Assembly: GCA_902472315.1 (NCBI GenBank)
Contig: CABRNM010000003.1
Location: 1 to 64,000, forward strand
DNA from: an uncultured Collinsella sp.
Lineage (GTDB): Bacteria > Actinomycetota > Coriobacteriia > Coriobacteriales > Coriobacteriaceae
Length of the DNA stretch: 64,000 nucleotides
Direction: 5' to 3'
Shown here: positions 18,092-28,247 of the stretch, one piece after another
How the letters are laid out: every line of letters starts with the position of its first letter
How positions within the stretch are numbered: position 1 is the first letter of the stretch
Made by a program: the position numbers and the translations under genes
Notes under the pieces: model-generated
What the model was told of the DNA's origin: nothing
Databases searched by the model: none
The model's input: only the letters and a program-made list of their open reading frames with translations

Positions 18092-18742
18092 ATGATCAAG
18101 GCTGTTATTTTTGACATGGACGGAACGCTGGTCGATACCGAGCGTTTGGGCATCAAGGCATGGAAGGCGGGCGCTGCCGAGCTGGGGGTCGCGATTGATG
18201 AAGCGCTGATCCATCAGTTTATCGGTCGCACGCTGCCCGATGTCATGGACATCCTTGATAAGCATTACGGCAGCCACGAAACCACCGAGGCGGTCTATGT
18301 CCGCCACAAGGAGATTCGCGACGAGATGGTCAAGACCGAACTGGAGCTTAAGGCCGGTGCCGCCGAGTGCCTAGACGAGCTGCTGGCTGCGGGCTATCAC
18401 GTGGGCCTTGCGACGTCGTCGCGCCTCGCTACGGCCGAGCGCAACCTTAAGATGGTCGGTCTTTTTGACAAGTTTGAGACGGTGACCTGCGGCGAGGACG
18501 TCGTGCACGGCAAGCCCGACCCCGAGATGTATCTGCTCGCCTGTGAGCGTGCGGGCTTTGCTCCCGAGGAATGTGCCGTGGTCGAGGATTCGCGCAACGG
18601 CTGCGTCTCGGGTATTACGGCCGGCTGCCACGTCTTTGCCGTCCCCGATATCGTGCCGCTGCCGCAGGACGTGGTGGATGGCTGCGAGGCCGTGCTCGAT
18701 ACGTTGTTCGACCTTACGGCGGCGGTCAAGGCCGTGCGCTAG
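18092..18742 (+). CDS. HAD-superfamily phosphatase, beta-phosphoglucomutase-like
   Basis: A 216-residue cytoplasmic haloacid-dehalogenase hydrolase. Motif I DMDGTLVDTE is at 8-17 (first aspartate is the nucleophile), motif II is in LATSSRLATAERN (about 111), the lysine and acidic motifs are in HGKPDPEMYL and VVEDSRNG. The helical cap between motifs I and II places it with beta-phosphoglucomutase and sugar-phosphate phosphatases; the substrate is not predictable. GAGGGG six bases before the ATG at 18092 selects this start over a longer reading frame from 18011. Divergent from larE, with an AT-rich shared promoter region. Confidence 0.87.
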   Translation: MIKAVIFDMDGTLVDTERLGIKAWKAGAAELGVAIDEALIHQFIGRTLPDVMDILDKHYGSHETTEAVYVRHKEIRDEMVKTELELKAGAAECLDELLAAGYHVGLATSSRLATAERNLKMVGLFDKFETVTCGEDVVHGKPDPEMYLLACERAGFAPEECAVVEDSRNGCVSGITAGCHVFAVPDIVPLPQDVVDGCEAVLDTLFDLTAAVKAVR

Positions 18743-18782
18743 ACAATTGCGGAGCTGAAACGAACAATCGGTTGACTTTGCG

Positions 18783-18828
18783 CTTAAGCAAAAGAGGTTC
18801 GGCAATAGTCGGCCCTCTTTTGCTTAAG
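18783..18828. terminator. Bidirectional terminator
   Basis: Perfect 14-bp arms (CTTAAGCAAAAGAG and complement) separate the converging HAD and LacI genes; A-run on the left and T-run on the right arm. Confidence 0.85.
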
Positions 18829-18855
18829 TGGCGTTTTGGCATACTGGCTGACGTG

Positions 18856-19968
18856 CTATAGATACGCGCCGAGGTTGATGGCGGTGGCTTCGGCTTGGCT
18901 GCTCGCCTGGGTACTGGCGCGCTCCAAGAGGAACGGCCGCACGAGTTCCTGACGGTTGATGTCCTCGGCGGCTGTGACCGCAGTAACGGTTCGCGCTGCG
19001 GAACCAATGCGGATGTGCTTGGTTTTTGCCGGCGCCTTGTTCTCGATTTGCTCCATGAGCAGCTGGACACCCTTGCGGCCAATCTCGTAGCCCGGGGGTG
19101 CCACCGTGGTGAGGGGGACCGACCCGCTCCATGCAAGCGGGTTGCCGTCGCAGCCGGCCACACGAAGCTGCTCGGGGACGGAGATGCCTTTGTCGGTCAA
19201 CGCCGAGATAACGCCCGAGGCCAATACATCGGTAAGGCCGATGACAAAATCGGGACGCTCGCCGGTAGAGCGCTCGGCAATCTGAGCGCCGATGCTGTAA
19301 CCATCGGCAGCGGTATTCCATTCTCCGGCGTCAATGACCTCAATTTTGATATCGGGATGCAGGGCGAGGGCCTTGTGAATGCCAAGCACGCGCAGGGTGA
19401 GCTGCATAAATGCCGCTCTGCCCACAACGGTGATATGGTGTGCGCCGCGGGCGATGGCAAGCTCGGCGATAATGCGTCCCTGTGCCTCGTTGTCGGCGGC
19501 CACGTAGTAACCTGGCTCGGAACAGTGGATGTCCAGATGGACGATCGGCACGGGCATCTTGGTCATGGCGGGGTGCCAGTCGGGGGACGCCATGGGCTGG
19601 ACCATGACGCCGGACATCTGCGTGCCCATAAAATAGCGCAGGTAGTGGTCCTCGAGGATGTCGTCGTTATCGGCGTTGGCGATGAGCAGGTCATAGCCGT
19701 GCTTGCGGGCCTCGTTATGGGCGCCGCTGGCAATTTGGAGCGAGAAGCCATGGTCGAGACGGGGGAGGACCAGGCCAAAGGACTTGGTGGCGCCGCCCGC
19801 GAGCTGACGAGCGCTTTGGTTGGGCAGGTAGCCAAGGCGATTGATGGTCTCGTTGATGAGCTTGAGGGTCTCGGGGCGCAGCTTTTCGGGGTGGTTGAGC
19901 GCGTTGGATACCGTGCCCAGCGAGACTCCTGCCTCGCGCGCGACGTCGCTGATTTTTACCTTTGCCAT
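18856..19968 (-). CDS. LacI-family transcriptional regulator
   Basis: A 370-residue DNA-binding repressor. The N-terminal helix-turn-helix and hinge are classic: VKISDVAREAGVSLGTVSNA (residues 3-22) and LGYLPNQSARQLAGG (about 49-63). The rest is the periplasmic-binding-protein-like effector domain, probably for a sugar or nucleoside. The start at 19968 follows AAAGGGG; a longer frame to 20106 reads through repeat sequence. Effector and targets are unknown: neighbours on both sides are not sugar genes. A weak LacI-type palindrome in its own leader suggests autoregulation. Confidence 0.9.
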   Translation of the reverse strand: MAKVKISDVAREAGVSLGTVSNALNHPEKLRPETLKLINETINRLGYLPNQSARQLAGGATKSFGLVLPRLDHGFSLQIASGAHNEARKHGYDLLIANADNDDILEDHYLRYFMGTQMSGVMVQPMASPDWHPAMTKMPVPIVHLDIHCSEPGYYVAADNEAQGRIIAELAIARGAHHITVVGRAAFMQLTLRVLGIHKALALHPDIKIEVIDAGEWNTAADGYSIGAQIAERSTGERPDFVIGLTDVLASGVISALTDKGISVPEQLRVAGCDGNPLAWSGSVPLTTVAPPGYEIGRKGVQLLMEQIENKAPAKTKHIRIGSAARTVTAVTAAEDINRQELVRPFLLERASTQASSQAEATAINLGAYL

Positions 19969-19979
19969 AGCGGCCCCTT

Positions 19980-19991
19980 TGATGCGTTTCA
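19980..19991. promoter_or_regulatory. Possible LacI-type operator in the lacI-family leader
   Basis: TGATGCGTTTCA has TGA/TCA ends and the central CG typical of LacI-family sites, 12 bases upstream of the start codon. Symmetry is partial, so this is tentative. Confidence 0.3.
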
Positions 19992-20033
19992 AGTACGAGT
20001 CAGATTGTAGCATCGCCCGTTCCCAGGGTGTCA

Positions 20034-20080
20034 AAACCCACCAATTAGGGGCAGGTTTATTTTGGCAGGTTTTATCTGGG
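20034..20080 (+). repeat. Degenerate copy of the CAGGTTTATTTTGGCAGG element
   Basis: Matches the elements at 17002-17048 and 24061-24107 across GGCAGGTTTATTTTGGCAGG and TTTTATCTGGG; the left arm has drifted. Unlike those two it is not attached to a gene's stop codon, lying between the divergent lacI-family and binding-protein genes. Confidence 0.65.
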
Positions 20081-20097
20081 CAAACACCGGAGTCCAG

Positions 20098-20134
20098 ACC
20101 ACACAAAGGTGCCTGTCCCCCTTTGTGGTGGTTT
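20098..20134. repeat. ACCACAAAGG palindrome, copy 1
   Basis: ACCACACAAAGG pairs with CCTTTGTGGT across GTGCCTGTCCC. Related copies are at 21786-21820 and 58368-58412. It is placed in the leader region of the downstream binding-protein gene. Confidence 0.7.
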
Positions 20135-20213
20135 TGGCGCGGCTGGGCTGCGCGTTAAACAGTGAAGTGTCTACAATAGAAGCCGTTTTGATCGTAGATT
20201 GAAAGGCTTTGGT

Positions 20214-21095
20214 ATGACTCGTGCTGTTTCTCGTCGTGATTTCCTGGGTTTGATCGCCGGTGCTGCAATGGTTGCGGCGAGCGGTTGCGCTGGCAGTGGC
20301 GCTGACAAGGGCTCTGCCGCCGGTTCTGCCGCGGTTGCGGGCGACGATATCAAGGGCGCCAAGCTCACCTTTGTGGGCGACGATGCCTTTGCGCCCTATC
20401 GCTATCTGGAGACGCAGTCGGACGGCAAGCAGAAGGTTGTCGGCCTGGATATCGCCATTGCCGACGAGATGGTCTCGCGCCTGGGCTTTTCTTACGACTT
20501 TGAGCCGCAGGACTTTGCCGCCACGCTTGCATCGGTGCAGAGCGATGACAAGGCCTTTACCATGGCGATGAGCTCCAACGAAGAGCGCGAGCAGACCTAC
20601 GACTTCACGCGCGGCTACTATCAGCCGCTTGTGGGCGTTCTCACGCTCGGCGGCGATCCCGTCAAGCGCGTTGAGGACCTCGTCGGCAAGTCTATCGCCT
20701 GCACCACCGGTACCGTGCAGAACAAGTTCATCGCCAAGGTCATGCCCGATGCTGATATTCACACGTACGACGGTGGCGACCAGTGCCTGCAAGAGGTGCT
20801 CGCCGGGCGCATCGATGCCTACCTGTGTGACGGCGCCGAGGGCCAGTCCATGCGCGATGCGAATGAGGGCCTGGTGCTGGGCCTGCTCGATCGCTCCGAG
20901 ACGAGCGATCACGTGGGCGTGTACCGCCTGATGGCCAAGAAGGGTGCCGGATTTGTCGCGGCGCTTGACGAATGCATCGGCGAGATGCTCGAGGACGGCA
21001 CCATCGATGACTGCATCAAGCAGTATGTGGGCGCCGACTTCATGTGGAACGGCGACTATTCCGCTTCCGGTACGTCGACGGTTGCCGGAAAATAG
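20214..21095 (+). CDS. ABC transporter substrate-binding lipoprotein (family 3)
   Basis: A 293-residue extracellular binding protein, paralogous to that at 10904. It has a twin-arginine motif (SRRDFLGL, residues 6-13) and a lipobox ending AASGC (cysteine at about 29). Domain landmarks include LTFVGDDAFAPYRYLE, GLDIAIADEMVSRLGF and DFTRGYYQPLVGVL. Ligand is probably an amino acid. GAAAGG ten bases before the ATG supports the start. A permease follows 33 bp downstream but no ATPase gene is next to them, so an ATPase from elsewhere, perhaps that at 12591, must serve this pair. Confidence 0.9.
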   Translation: MTRAVSRRDFLGLIAGAAMVAASGCAGSGADKGSAAGSAAVAGDDIKGAKLTFVGDDAFAPYRYLETQSDGKQKVVGLDIAIADEMVSRLGFSYDFEPQDFAATLASVQSDDKAFTMAMSSNEEREQTYDFTRGYYQPLVGVLTLGGDPVKRVEDLVGKSIACTTGTVQNKFIAKVMPDADIHTYDGGDQCLQEVLAGRIDAYLCDGAEGQSMRDANEGLVLGLLDRSETSDHVGVYRLMAKKGAGFVAALDECIGEMLEDGTIDDCIKQYVGADFMWNGDYSASGTSTVAGK

Positions 21096-21128
21096 CGAGC
21101 CGGTGAGGCGCGCGCCAAGGGCATGCTG

Positions 21129-21776
21129 ATGAAGTTTGAACTGCTAGAACCATATATACCGATGTTTATGAGCGGCCTGGTCGTGACCTGTCAGGTGACG
21201 GCCGCCGCGCTGGCCCTAGCACTCGTCCTGGGCTTTCTCATTGCCGTGCTCAAGGTTTTGCCCTGTCGCCCATTGCGTGCGGTGCTCAACTTCTACACCT
21301 CTATCTTTCGCGGCGTGCCGCTCATCGTGTTGCTTTTTTTGGCGTACTTTGCGACGCCGCAGCTCACGGGCTTCAAAATTTCGATGTTTGCCGCCGGTGC
21401 CATTGCGCTGGGGCTCAACGGCTCAGCGACGGTGTCCGAGACGGTGCGCGGTGGTATCGAGGGCGTTGACCGGGGGCAGTACGATGCCGCTCGGGCCATC
21501 GGGCTTCGCTATGTTCCCATGATGCGCAAGATCATCGTTCCGCAGGCGATGCGCTCGATTGCCCCTGCTCTGGTCAACGAAGTGATCACGGTCCTCAAGA
21601 GCTCCTCGCTGGTGGCAACCATCGGCCTGATGGATATGATGCGCGCCGCCCAGAGCGTGCAGGCGCTCACCTATCGAGCCTTTGAACCGTTTTTAGTGGT
21701 GGCCGTGGTCTACTACGTCATTGTTATGGCACTCACGGCCCTGGGCAATCGGCTCGAACGCCGCCTGCGTCCCTAG
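21129..21776 (+). CDS. Amino-acid ABC transporter permease
   Basis: A 215-residue membrane subunit of the HisMQ type with the EAA-loop region RGQYDAARAIGLRYVP at about 115-130 and about five helices. The ATG at 21129 is chosen because AAGGG lies seven bases upstream, whereas the ATG at 21123 would leave only one base. It partners the lipoprotein at 20214. No ATP-binding gene follows; glmS comes next after 190 bp. Confidence 0.9.
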   Translation: MKFELLEPYIPMFMSGLVVTCQVTAAALALALVLGFLIAVLKVLPCRPLRAVLNFYTSIFRGVPLIVLLFLAYFATPQLTGFKISMFAAGAIALGLNGSATVSETVRGGIEGVDRGQYDAARAIGLRYVPMMRKIIVPQAMRSIAPALVNEVITVLKSSSLVATIGLMDMMRAAQSVQALTYRAFEPFLVVAVVYYVIVMALTALGNRLERRLRP

Positions 21777-21785
21777 GGGAGTGCC

Positions 21786-21820
21786 AACCACAGCAAAGGT
21801 GCCTGTTACCGTTGTGGTGG
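21786..21820. repeat. ACCACAAAGG palindrome, copy 2
   Basis: AACCACAGCAAAGGTGCCTG followed by TTACCGTTGTGGTGG: the same layout as 20098-20134 with changes in the loop and inner stem. It sits 10 bp past the permease stop. Confidence 0.6.
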
Positions 21821-21837
21821 TAGGGTGTGTGCATCGA

Positions 21838-21861
21838 GTGGTATCCAGTTTAAGATACCAC
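21838..21861. promoter_or_regulatory. 8-bp inverted repeat upstream of glmS
   Basis: GTGGTATC and GATACCAC are perfect inverted repeats separated by eight bases, 111 bp before the glmS start. A TACAAT hexamer (21892) may be the -10 box. The leader also holds CGCCC/GGGCG followed by TTTT at about 21919-21941, which could attenuate. No glmS ribozyme is recognisable. Confidence 0.35.
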
Positions 21862-21971
21862 TTCTGGTATATCAGCTTGCGTTTGTGTGAGTACAATACT
21901 CGGACGTTATACGTCTCAGCGCCCGTCGTGCGTGGGCGTTTTGCAGTCACGCGAGCGAAGGGATTTATCCT

Positions 21972-23819
<1,848 letters not shown>

Positions 23820-23824
23820 TTGTT

Positions 23825-23982
23825 GTTCCGCCGTTCTGCCGAACGGCGGACCGGTCGACGCTGCGCGAGCCGCATTCACGCCAATCTGACGTTCAATTTC
23901 GAGGGCGCGACCAGAAGGTCAGCGCCCTCTCATTTCACGTCACCTTGGCGCAAATGCGGCTCGCTCACTGTTGACGACTGAC
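23825..23982 (+). repeat. Nested-hairpin repeat, copy 2
   Basis: Starts with GTTCCGCCGTTC-TGCC-GAACGGCGGAC just after the glmS stop, shares GACGCTGCGCG and CGCCAATCTG with copy 1 (12421-12567), and then forms nested stems: GCGAGCCGCAT (23865-23875) with ATGCGGCTCGC (23954-23964), GCCAA/TTGGC, TGACGT/ACGTCA, GAGGGCGC/GCGCCCTC and a GACC-AGAA-GGTC tip. Stems differ from copy 1 but remain paired. Confidence 0.7.
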
Positions 23983-24012
23983 ATCGAGTGCTCTGTTGTC
24001 GAAACGCGCCAA

Positions 24013-24054
24013 CAACAAGGCCCGGCTCCGTTGTGGCGGAGTCGGGCCTTGTTG
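24013..24054. terminator. Strong 18-bp hairpin, possible terminator
   Basis: CAACAAGGCCCGGCTCCG pairs with CGGAGTCGGGCCTTGTTG (one mismatch) around TTGTGG. Only a weak T-run follows, so it may be a palindromic repeat or a terminator. Confidence 0.5.
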
Positions 24055-24060
24055 CATTTG

Positions 24061-24107
24061 CCCAGATAAAACCTGCCGAAATAAACCTGTCCCTTTTTGG
24101 CAGGTTA
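24061..24107 (-). repeat. Terminator-like repeat overlapping the GntR stop codon
   Basis: 46 of 47 bases equal the element at 17002-17048, and again the host gene's TAA stop is its first triplet on the minus strand. The hairpin CCTGCCAAAA/TTTT(C)GGCAGG followed by TTTTA resembles an intrinsic terminator. Confidence 0.8.
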
Positions 24108-24806
24108 GCGGAGCTTGCTGGTCTCGAAGTACTTGGGATATTGGTCCAGGACCTCGGTCTGGTTGCGGAACATCATATGCAGGTGCTTGCTGACCAAAAA
24201 GCTCGCCTCGATGGGGTCGCGGCCGGCGATGGCGCGGCGGATTTGCTTGTGCTCGTTAACAATCTCCTGATTGTCGAGCCTCTGCGTGGCGGCGCGCAGC
24301 CAGCGGAAGCGCTCCAGGTCGGCATTGGTCGCCTCGAGCCACGACCACACGGTGCTGCGGCACGCGATGCTAAAGATCATGCGGTGCATGAGGTTGTCGC
24401 TTAAAAAGAATCCGATGCGATCCTCTTCGGCCATGGCCTTTTCCTGCAGCGCGATGGCTCGGTCGAGCTGCTCGATGCCTGCCGAGGTGGCACGGGCGCA
24501 GCACTCCACAATTACCTGTTTTTCCAGGTGTTCGCGAATGTAGCAGGCGCTCTCGGCAAAGGTGAGGTTGATGGGCGAGACATAGGTGCCGCTTTGGGGC
24601 ACGGTGCGCACCAGGCCCTCTTGCGCCAGACGCACCAGTGCCTCGCGCACAGGGGTGCGCCCCATATCCAGGTCGTCGCAAAGCTGCTTGACGCCTAGCT
24701 TTTCGCCCGGCTTGTAGTCCAGGTAGACGATTTTGCGTCGAATGGTGTGGTAGGACTGGTCCTGTAGGCTCGTTTCCTGCTCGCCGACGTGCATCGATTC
24801 TTCCAT
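24105..24806 (-). CDS. GntR-family regulator, FCD subfamily
   Basis: A 233-residue transcription regulator. The winged helix is at about 15-80 with GRTPVREALVRLAQEGLV (about 48-65), the recognition region of GntR proteins. The all-helical FCD effector domain follows, with EHLEKQVIVECCAR and SACYIREHLEK-type helices and the histidines near HRMIFSIACRS that usually bind a metal and carboxylate ligand. Start ATG at 24806 has GAGG four bases upstream; a second ATG at 24794 has GGAAG, so either is possible. It diverges from the YeiH-family gene, its most likely target. Confidence 0.88.
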   Translation of the reverse strand: MEESMHVGEQETSLQDQSYHTIRRKIVYLDYKPGEKLGVKQLCDDLDMGRTPVREALVRLAQEGLVRTVPQSGTYVSPINLTFAESACYIREHLEKQVIVECCARATSAGIEQLDRAIALQEKAMAEEDRIGFFLSDNLMHRMIFSIACRSTVWSWLEATNADLERFRWLRAATQRLDNQEIVNEHKQIRRAIAGRDPIEASFLVSKHLHMMFRNQTEVLDQYPKYFETSKLR

Positions 24807-24999
24807 AGTGCCTCACAACCGTTCTATCACACTCATATATCAGCTGTTAATTATGCCGCGAATCAGCTCTCCGCGGCGGGTAATTCGGCTGTTGCCCAAG
24901 AACTATTGCGGCATCTTAGTCTGTATTTGCGCAGGGCTGTGCCCAATGTTGCCGTATCATAAGCCGTCGCAAACGTGAAATAGAAAGAAGGAATCCCAT

Positions 25000-26034
25000 A
25001 TGCAACTGGCAAATATCGTACGCGAGCGCTGGAAGGGCGTCTTGTTCTGCCTCATCATCGCCATCCCCGCGACGTTGTTTGGCAAACAGATTGAGGTGGT
25101 CGGTGGGCCGGTATTTGCCATCCTCTTTGGCATGGTTCTGGCGCTTGTCTTTCCCAAGAATCGCCGCGAACAGCTCGCCGCCGGTGTCACCTATACGTCT
25201 AAAAAAGTCTTGCAGTACGCGGTTATCCTGCTTGGCTTTGGCATGAACCTCTCGCAGATTCTGTCCAAGGGCGCCCAGTCGCTGCCGATTATCGTGGCGA
25301 CGATCTCGACCTCGCTTGTCATCGCCTTTGTGCTCTGCCGCGTTATGAACGTGCCGGGCAAGATCGCGACGCTTGTGGGTGTGGGCTCGTCGATTTGCGG
25401 CGGTTCGGCCATCGCTGCGACCGCGCCCGTTATCGATGCTGATGATCGCGAGATTGCCCAAGCCATTTCGGTCATCTTCCTGTTTAACGTTATCGCGGCG
25501 CTCGTGTTTCCGACGCTCGGCGGCATGCTCGGGCTGACCAACGAGGGCTTTGGCCTGTTTGCCGGCACCGCCATCAACGACACCTCGTCCGTAACGGCTG
25601 CGGCGAGTGCCTGGGACAGCATGCATCCCGGCGCCAATGTGCTCGAAAGCGCCACAGTGGTTAAGCTCACCAGGACGCTGGCCATTATTCCCATTACATT
25701 GGCTCTCGCATGCTGGCAGATGCATCTGGCGCGCAAGGCCGGCGGCGACGCCAAAAGCACGTTCTCGCTTAAACGTGCGTTTCCCATGTTTGTGTTGTTC
25801 TTTGTGCTGGCGAGCGTGATCACCACGGTGCTTCAGCTTCCTGCATCTATTACGGCGCCCATCAAGGAGCTGTCGAAGTTCTTTATTGTGATGGCCATGG
25901 CGGCTATTGGCTTTAATACCGATATCGTCGAGCTGGTCAAAAAGGGCGGCAAACCTATCGCATTGGGCTTTTGCTGCTGGATTGGCATTGCATGCATGAG
26001 TTTGGGAATGCAGCACGTGCTGGGAATCTGGTAG
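25000..26034 (+). CDS. YeiH / UPF0324 family membrane protein
   Basis: A 344-residue integral membrane protein with about ten helices. Family features are LGFGMNLSQIL (about 77-87), VGVGSSICGGSAIAATAPVI (about 124-143), and GTAINDTSSVTAAA (about 188-201). YeiH-type proteins have been proposed to export sulfate or similar anions, but the function is not established. AAGGAA before the ATG supports the start. It is divergent from the GntR regulator, which may control it. A palindrome at 26084-26154 follows. Confidence 0.85.
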   Translation: MQLANIVRERWKGVLFCLIIAIPATLFGKQIEVVGGPVFAILFGMVLALVFPKNRREQLAAGVTYTSKKVLQYAVILLGFGMNLSQILSKGAQSLPIIVATISTSLVIAFVLCRVMNVPGKIATLVGVGSSICGGSAIAATAPVIDADDREIAQAISVIFLFNVIAALVFPTLGGMLGLTNEGFGLFAGTAINDTSSVTAAASAWDSMHPGANVLESATVVKLTRTLAIIPITLALACWQMHLARKAGGDAKSTFSLKRAFPMFVLFFVLASVITTVLQLPASITAPIKELSKFFIVMAMAAIGFNTDIVELVKKGGKPIALGFCCWIGIACMSLGMQHVLGIW

Positions 26035-26083
26035 AGAAGTAGCTGATTTGCGTGTTGCGTGCTGGCGAGCGCATTCTCACGGT

Positions 26084-26154
26084 GGAGCGATAGGAGCTCT
26101 TGCGGGTATGGCTTGTCCGCAGGTTGATAGGTCCCGAAGAGCTCTTATCGCCCC
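26084..26154. terminator. Palindrome after yeiH-like gene
   Basis: Arms 26084-26101 and 26137-26154 match at 16 of 18 pairs (GGAGCGATAGGAGCTCTT with AAGAGCTCTTATCGCCCC) around a 35-base centre containing TTGTCCGCAGG. No T-run follows, so it may be a repeat element and not a true terminator; the centre shares TCCGCA with the core family. Confidence 0.45.
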
Positions 26155-26300
26155 GCCAGGATGGCGATGCGGGGCAATTCATATACTCGCAGGACGGCGA
26201 CTTTTGCCCTATAGTGTTTGGTGAGTAATATCGTTCAATTTTGAAACACTCGGTCGTGCGACCGTCGGCGGTTGCACGTCGCCGCGGACAGGGACAAATC

Positions 26301-27518
26301 ATGGATAGCGATGCCAAGCTGCAGATTCTGATTGAGGCATTGTCCGCAGCCGGAGCATCGGCGCTGGCAATCGACGAGCGCGGTGGCGTTGTGATCTCGA
26401 CTATGAGTGACGCGGCGCTCGAGCAGGATATCGCTGCTTTTGTTTCCGAGCGTCTCGCTCGCGTGGGCGATGGGGCGCGCCTGGTGATGGGCCACGAGGG
26501 CGTGCGGTTGAGCTTGACGGTGCGCCCGACGGCCAAGGAGCGCGGAGCGCTTTGGGTGGTCGTGGCGCATGAGGTGCGCGCCGCTGCGACGCATGCGGGC
26601 ATCGAGTGGCTCAATGCCGACGAAGTCGAGGCTCGCTACGCGTCGAGCACGTACGGCATCGTCGAAGACGCGGCGGCGGTCGCTGTCCCCGTACGGGAGA
26701 GCTATGCGCGTGGGGTGCCCCTTATGCTCGAGGGCGAGCTGGGCGCGGGGCAGGATCAGATTGCAAGACGCCTGTACCTGGATGGACCCTATGCCGATCA
26801 GCCCTTTGTGTCCGTTGCGCTCGATGAGCTTACGGATCGCGGCTGGCGCCATCTGCTCAAAAGTTCCGAATCGCCGCTATTCCAAACGGGGCTGACACTT
26901 TGTATGGGCGGCTGGCATGCTGTTGGCCCCCAACGTCTGCGCGAGCTCGTGTCCGCAATGATCGACACGGCGCTCGCAACTCGTTGCCATGTGGTGTTGA
27001 CGGCAAACGATATGCCGGGCGGCGGCGAAAGCGATCAGGCTGCTTTTGTAACCGAGCGTCTGGCCTGTGCCGTGAGTGTGGCGCCGGCGATTGCCGAGCA
27101 GGGCGGCGCGTCGGAAAAGGTTGCGCGCTATCTGGGGTATCTGGCAGATATGTTTAAGACGGGTGCCCCCATGTTGTCCGCCGCCGCGGCAGAGACGCTC
27201 GATGCGTACCGTTGGCCCCGCAATTACCTGCAGCTGCGTGAAGTCTCTGAACGACTCTATATATTAGTGGGGGCTGGAACGGTGGAGCGTGCCGTGGCGA
27301 AAGAGGTGCTTGCCCAGGAGGACGTTATCAAGACCGCGACCTTTGGCGCCCCGGCGCTCGAAAGCGATTTGTACATCTTGCGTCCCCTGGCCGATACCGA
27401 GCGCGATGTCGCACGGTTGGTTCTGCAGCACCTTCACGGCAACAGGACACGTGCGGCAGAGGTGCTCGGTATAAGCCGCACGACTTTATGGCGCCTGCTG
27501 AAGGACAACGACCGCTGA
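26301..27518 (+). CDS. Fis-type transcriptional regulator with degenerate AAA+ domain
   Basis: A 405-residue protein resembling sigma-54 activators. The C-terminus is a Fis-like helix-turn-helix (HLHGNRTRAAEVLGISRTTL, about 377-396) and the WPRNYLQLREVSERLYI segment (about 309-325) matches the WPGNVRELRNVIERA motif of bEBPs. The ATPase is degraded: the Walker A position reads GELGAGQDQIA with Q for the catalytic lysine, no Walker B DE pair is found, and no GAFTGA loop is visible. It should bind DNA but probably cannot hydrolyse ATP or remodel sigma-54. The first 130 residues look like a sensory domain. AGGGA before ATG 26301 sets the start. Confidence 0.75.
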   Translation: MDSDAKLQILIEALSAAGASALAIDERGGVVISTMSDAALEQDIAAFVSERLARVGDGARLVMGHEGVRLSLTVRPTAKERGALWVVVAHEVRAAATHAGIEWLNADEVEARYASSTYGIVEDAAAVAVPVRESYARGVPLMLEGELGAGQDQIARRLYLDGPYADQPFVSVALDELTDRGWRHLLKSSESPLFQTGLTLCMGGWHAVGPQRLRELVSAMIDTALATRCHVVLTANDMPGGGESDQAAFVTERLACAVSVAPAIAEQGGASEKVARYLGYLADMFKTGAPMLSAAAAETLDAYRWPRNYLQLREVSERLYILVGAGTVERAVAKEVLAQEDVIKTATFGAPALESDLYILRPLADTERDVARLVLQHLHGNRTRAAEVLGISRTTLWRLLKDNDR

Positions 27519-27601
27519 GCGAGGCGCCGTGACCGCGTGCGGCGCGTGTGATACAGTCCAAAGAAGCATTGTTTCGATTGTGTTACGGCGTGCGGGGGAG
27601 T

Positions 27602-28177
27602 ATGGCGGAGACTTCAAAAACGAACCGAACAAAGCGAAGTGCGGCGCCGGTCGGCCGGCGTACGACTTCGCGGACGTGGGGCAAAAGCGCCTCGGGGTTC
27701 GACGGCTCGTTCAAGCGCACAAAATATGGCTATCCTTCGGCAAGCGCTCGCTTGGCCATGCAGGCCGAGTCCTCGTTGTGGGGACGAAGGCGCGTGGTGG
27801 GCTCAAAGCTCAAGCACGATGGAACGCTTGGCTACATTAGCCGCGGTGCTGCCCGCCGTAGCGGCCTCAATCCTGCAGGCTGGCATCGTTACGTGCCGAT
27901 CGTGGTCGTTGCCGCGATAATCGTCATCGCGCTCGCGGCGCTCGGATATGCCGGCGACGGCGCGAGTCTGGGCGCGATGTTCAAATCGCCTGAACTTGCG
28001 CATGCTGGCACGGAGCTTGTTGAAGGCGCACAAGACCAGACGGGTGTGGCGCCCCAGCGCGGTATGGTCGCAGCTGCTGCCACCATTGCCGATGCTCAAA
28101 AGGACGAGGACGAACAAGGCGACGGCGCCAAAACGACTCACACGAACGAAACGACGACAACTCCATCGGCAAGATAA
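27602..28177 (+). CDS. Hypothetical single-pass membrane protein
   Basis: A protein of about 191 residues with no recognised family. A basic, Arg/Lys/Ser-rich N-terminal half leads to one hydrophobic helix (about 98-117, centred on VPIVVVAAIIVIALAALGYA), followed by an Ala/Gly region and an acidic Thr/Glu-rich tail. The layout suggests a cytoplasmic basic region and an external disordered tail. The start is uncertain: ATG 27602 has GGGGGAG almost touching it, and a GTG at 27548 would add 18 residues. Lies 83 bp after the Fis-type regulator in the same direction and may share its transcript. Confidence 0.6.
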   Translation: MAETSKTNRTKRSAAPVGRRTTSRTWGKSASGFDGSFKRTKYGYPSASARLAMQAESSLWGRRRVVGSKLKHDGTLGYISRGAARRSGLNPAGWHRYVPIVVVAAIIVIALAALGYAGDGASLGAMFKSPELAHAGTELVEGAQDQTGVAPQRGMVAAAATIADAQKDEDEQGDGAKTTHTNETTTTPSAR

Positions 28178-28220
28178 GTTGCGAGTGGGGCAGCAAATAT
28201 GGGACGGGGCCTTTCAGCGG

Positions 28221-28247
28221 GTCCGCCGTTCGTTAGAACGGCGGAAC
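28221..28247 (-). repeat. GTTCCGCCGTTC hairpin, third copy
   Basis: On the minus strand GTTCCGCCGTTC-TAA-CGAACGGCGGAC equals the first hairpin of the repeats at 12421 and 23825. The TAA in its loop is the stop codon of the nitroreductase gene. The rest of the long element is missing. Confidence 0.65.

Noticed and set aside
21862..21971. glmS ribozyme in the glmS leader
   Set aside because: The leader is too short and shows none of the conserved core; only simple hairpins are visible.
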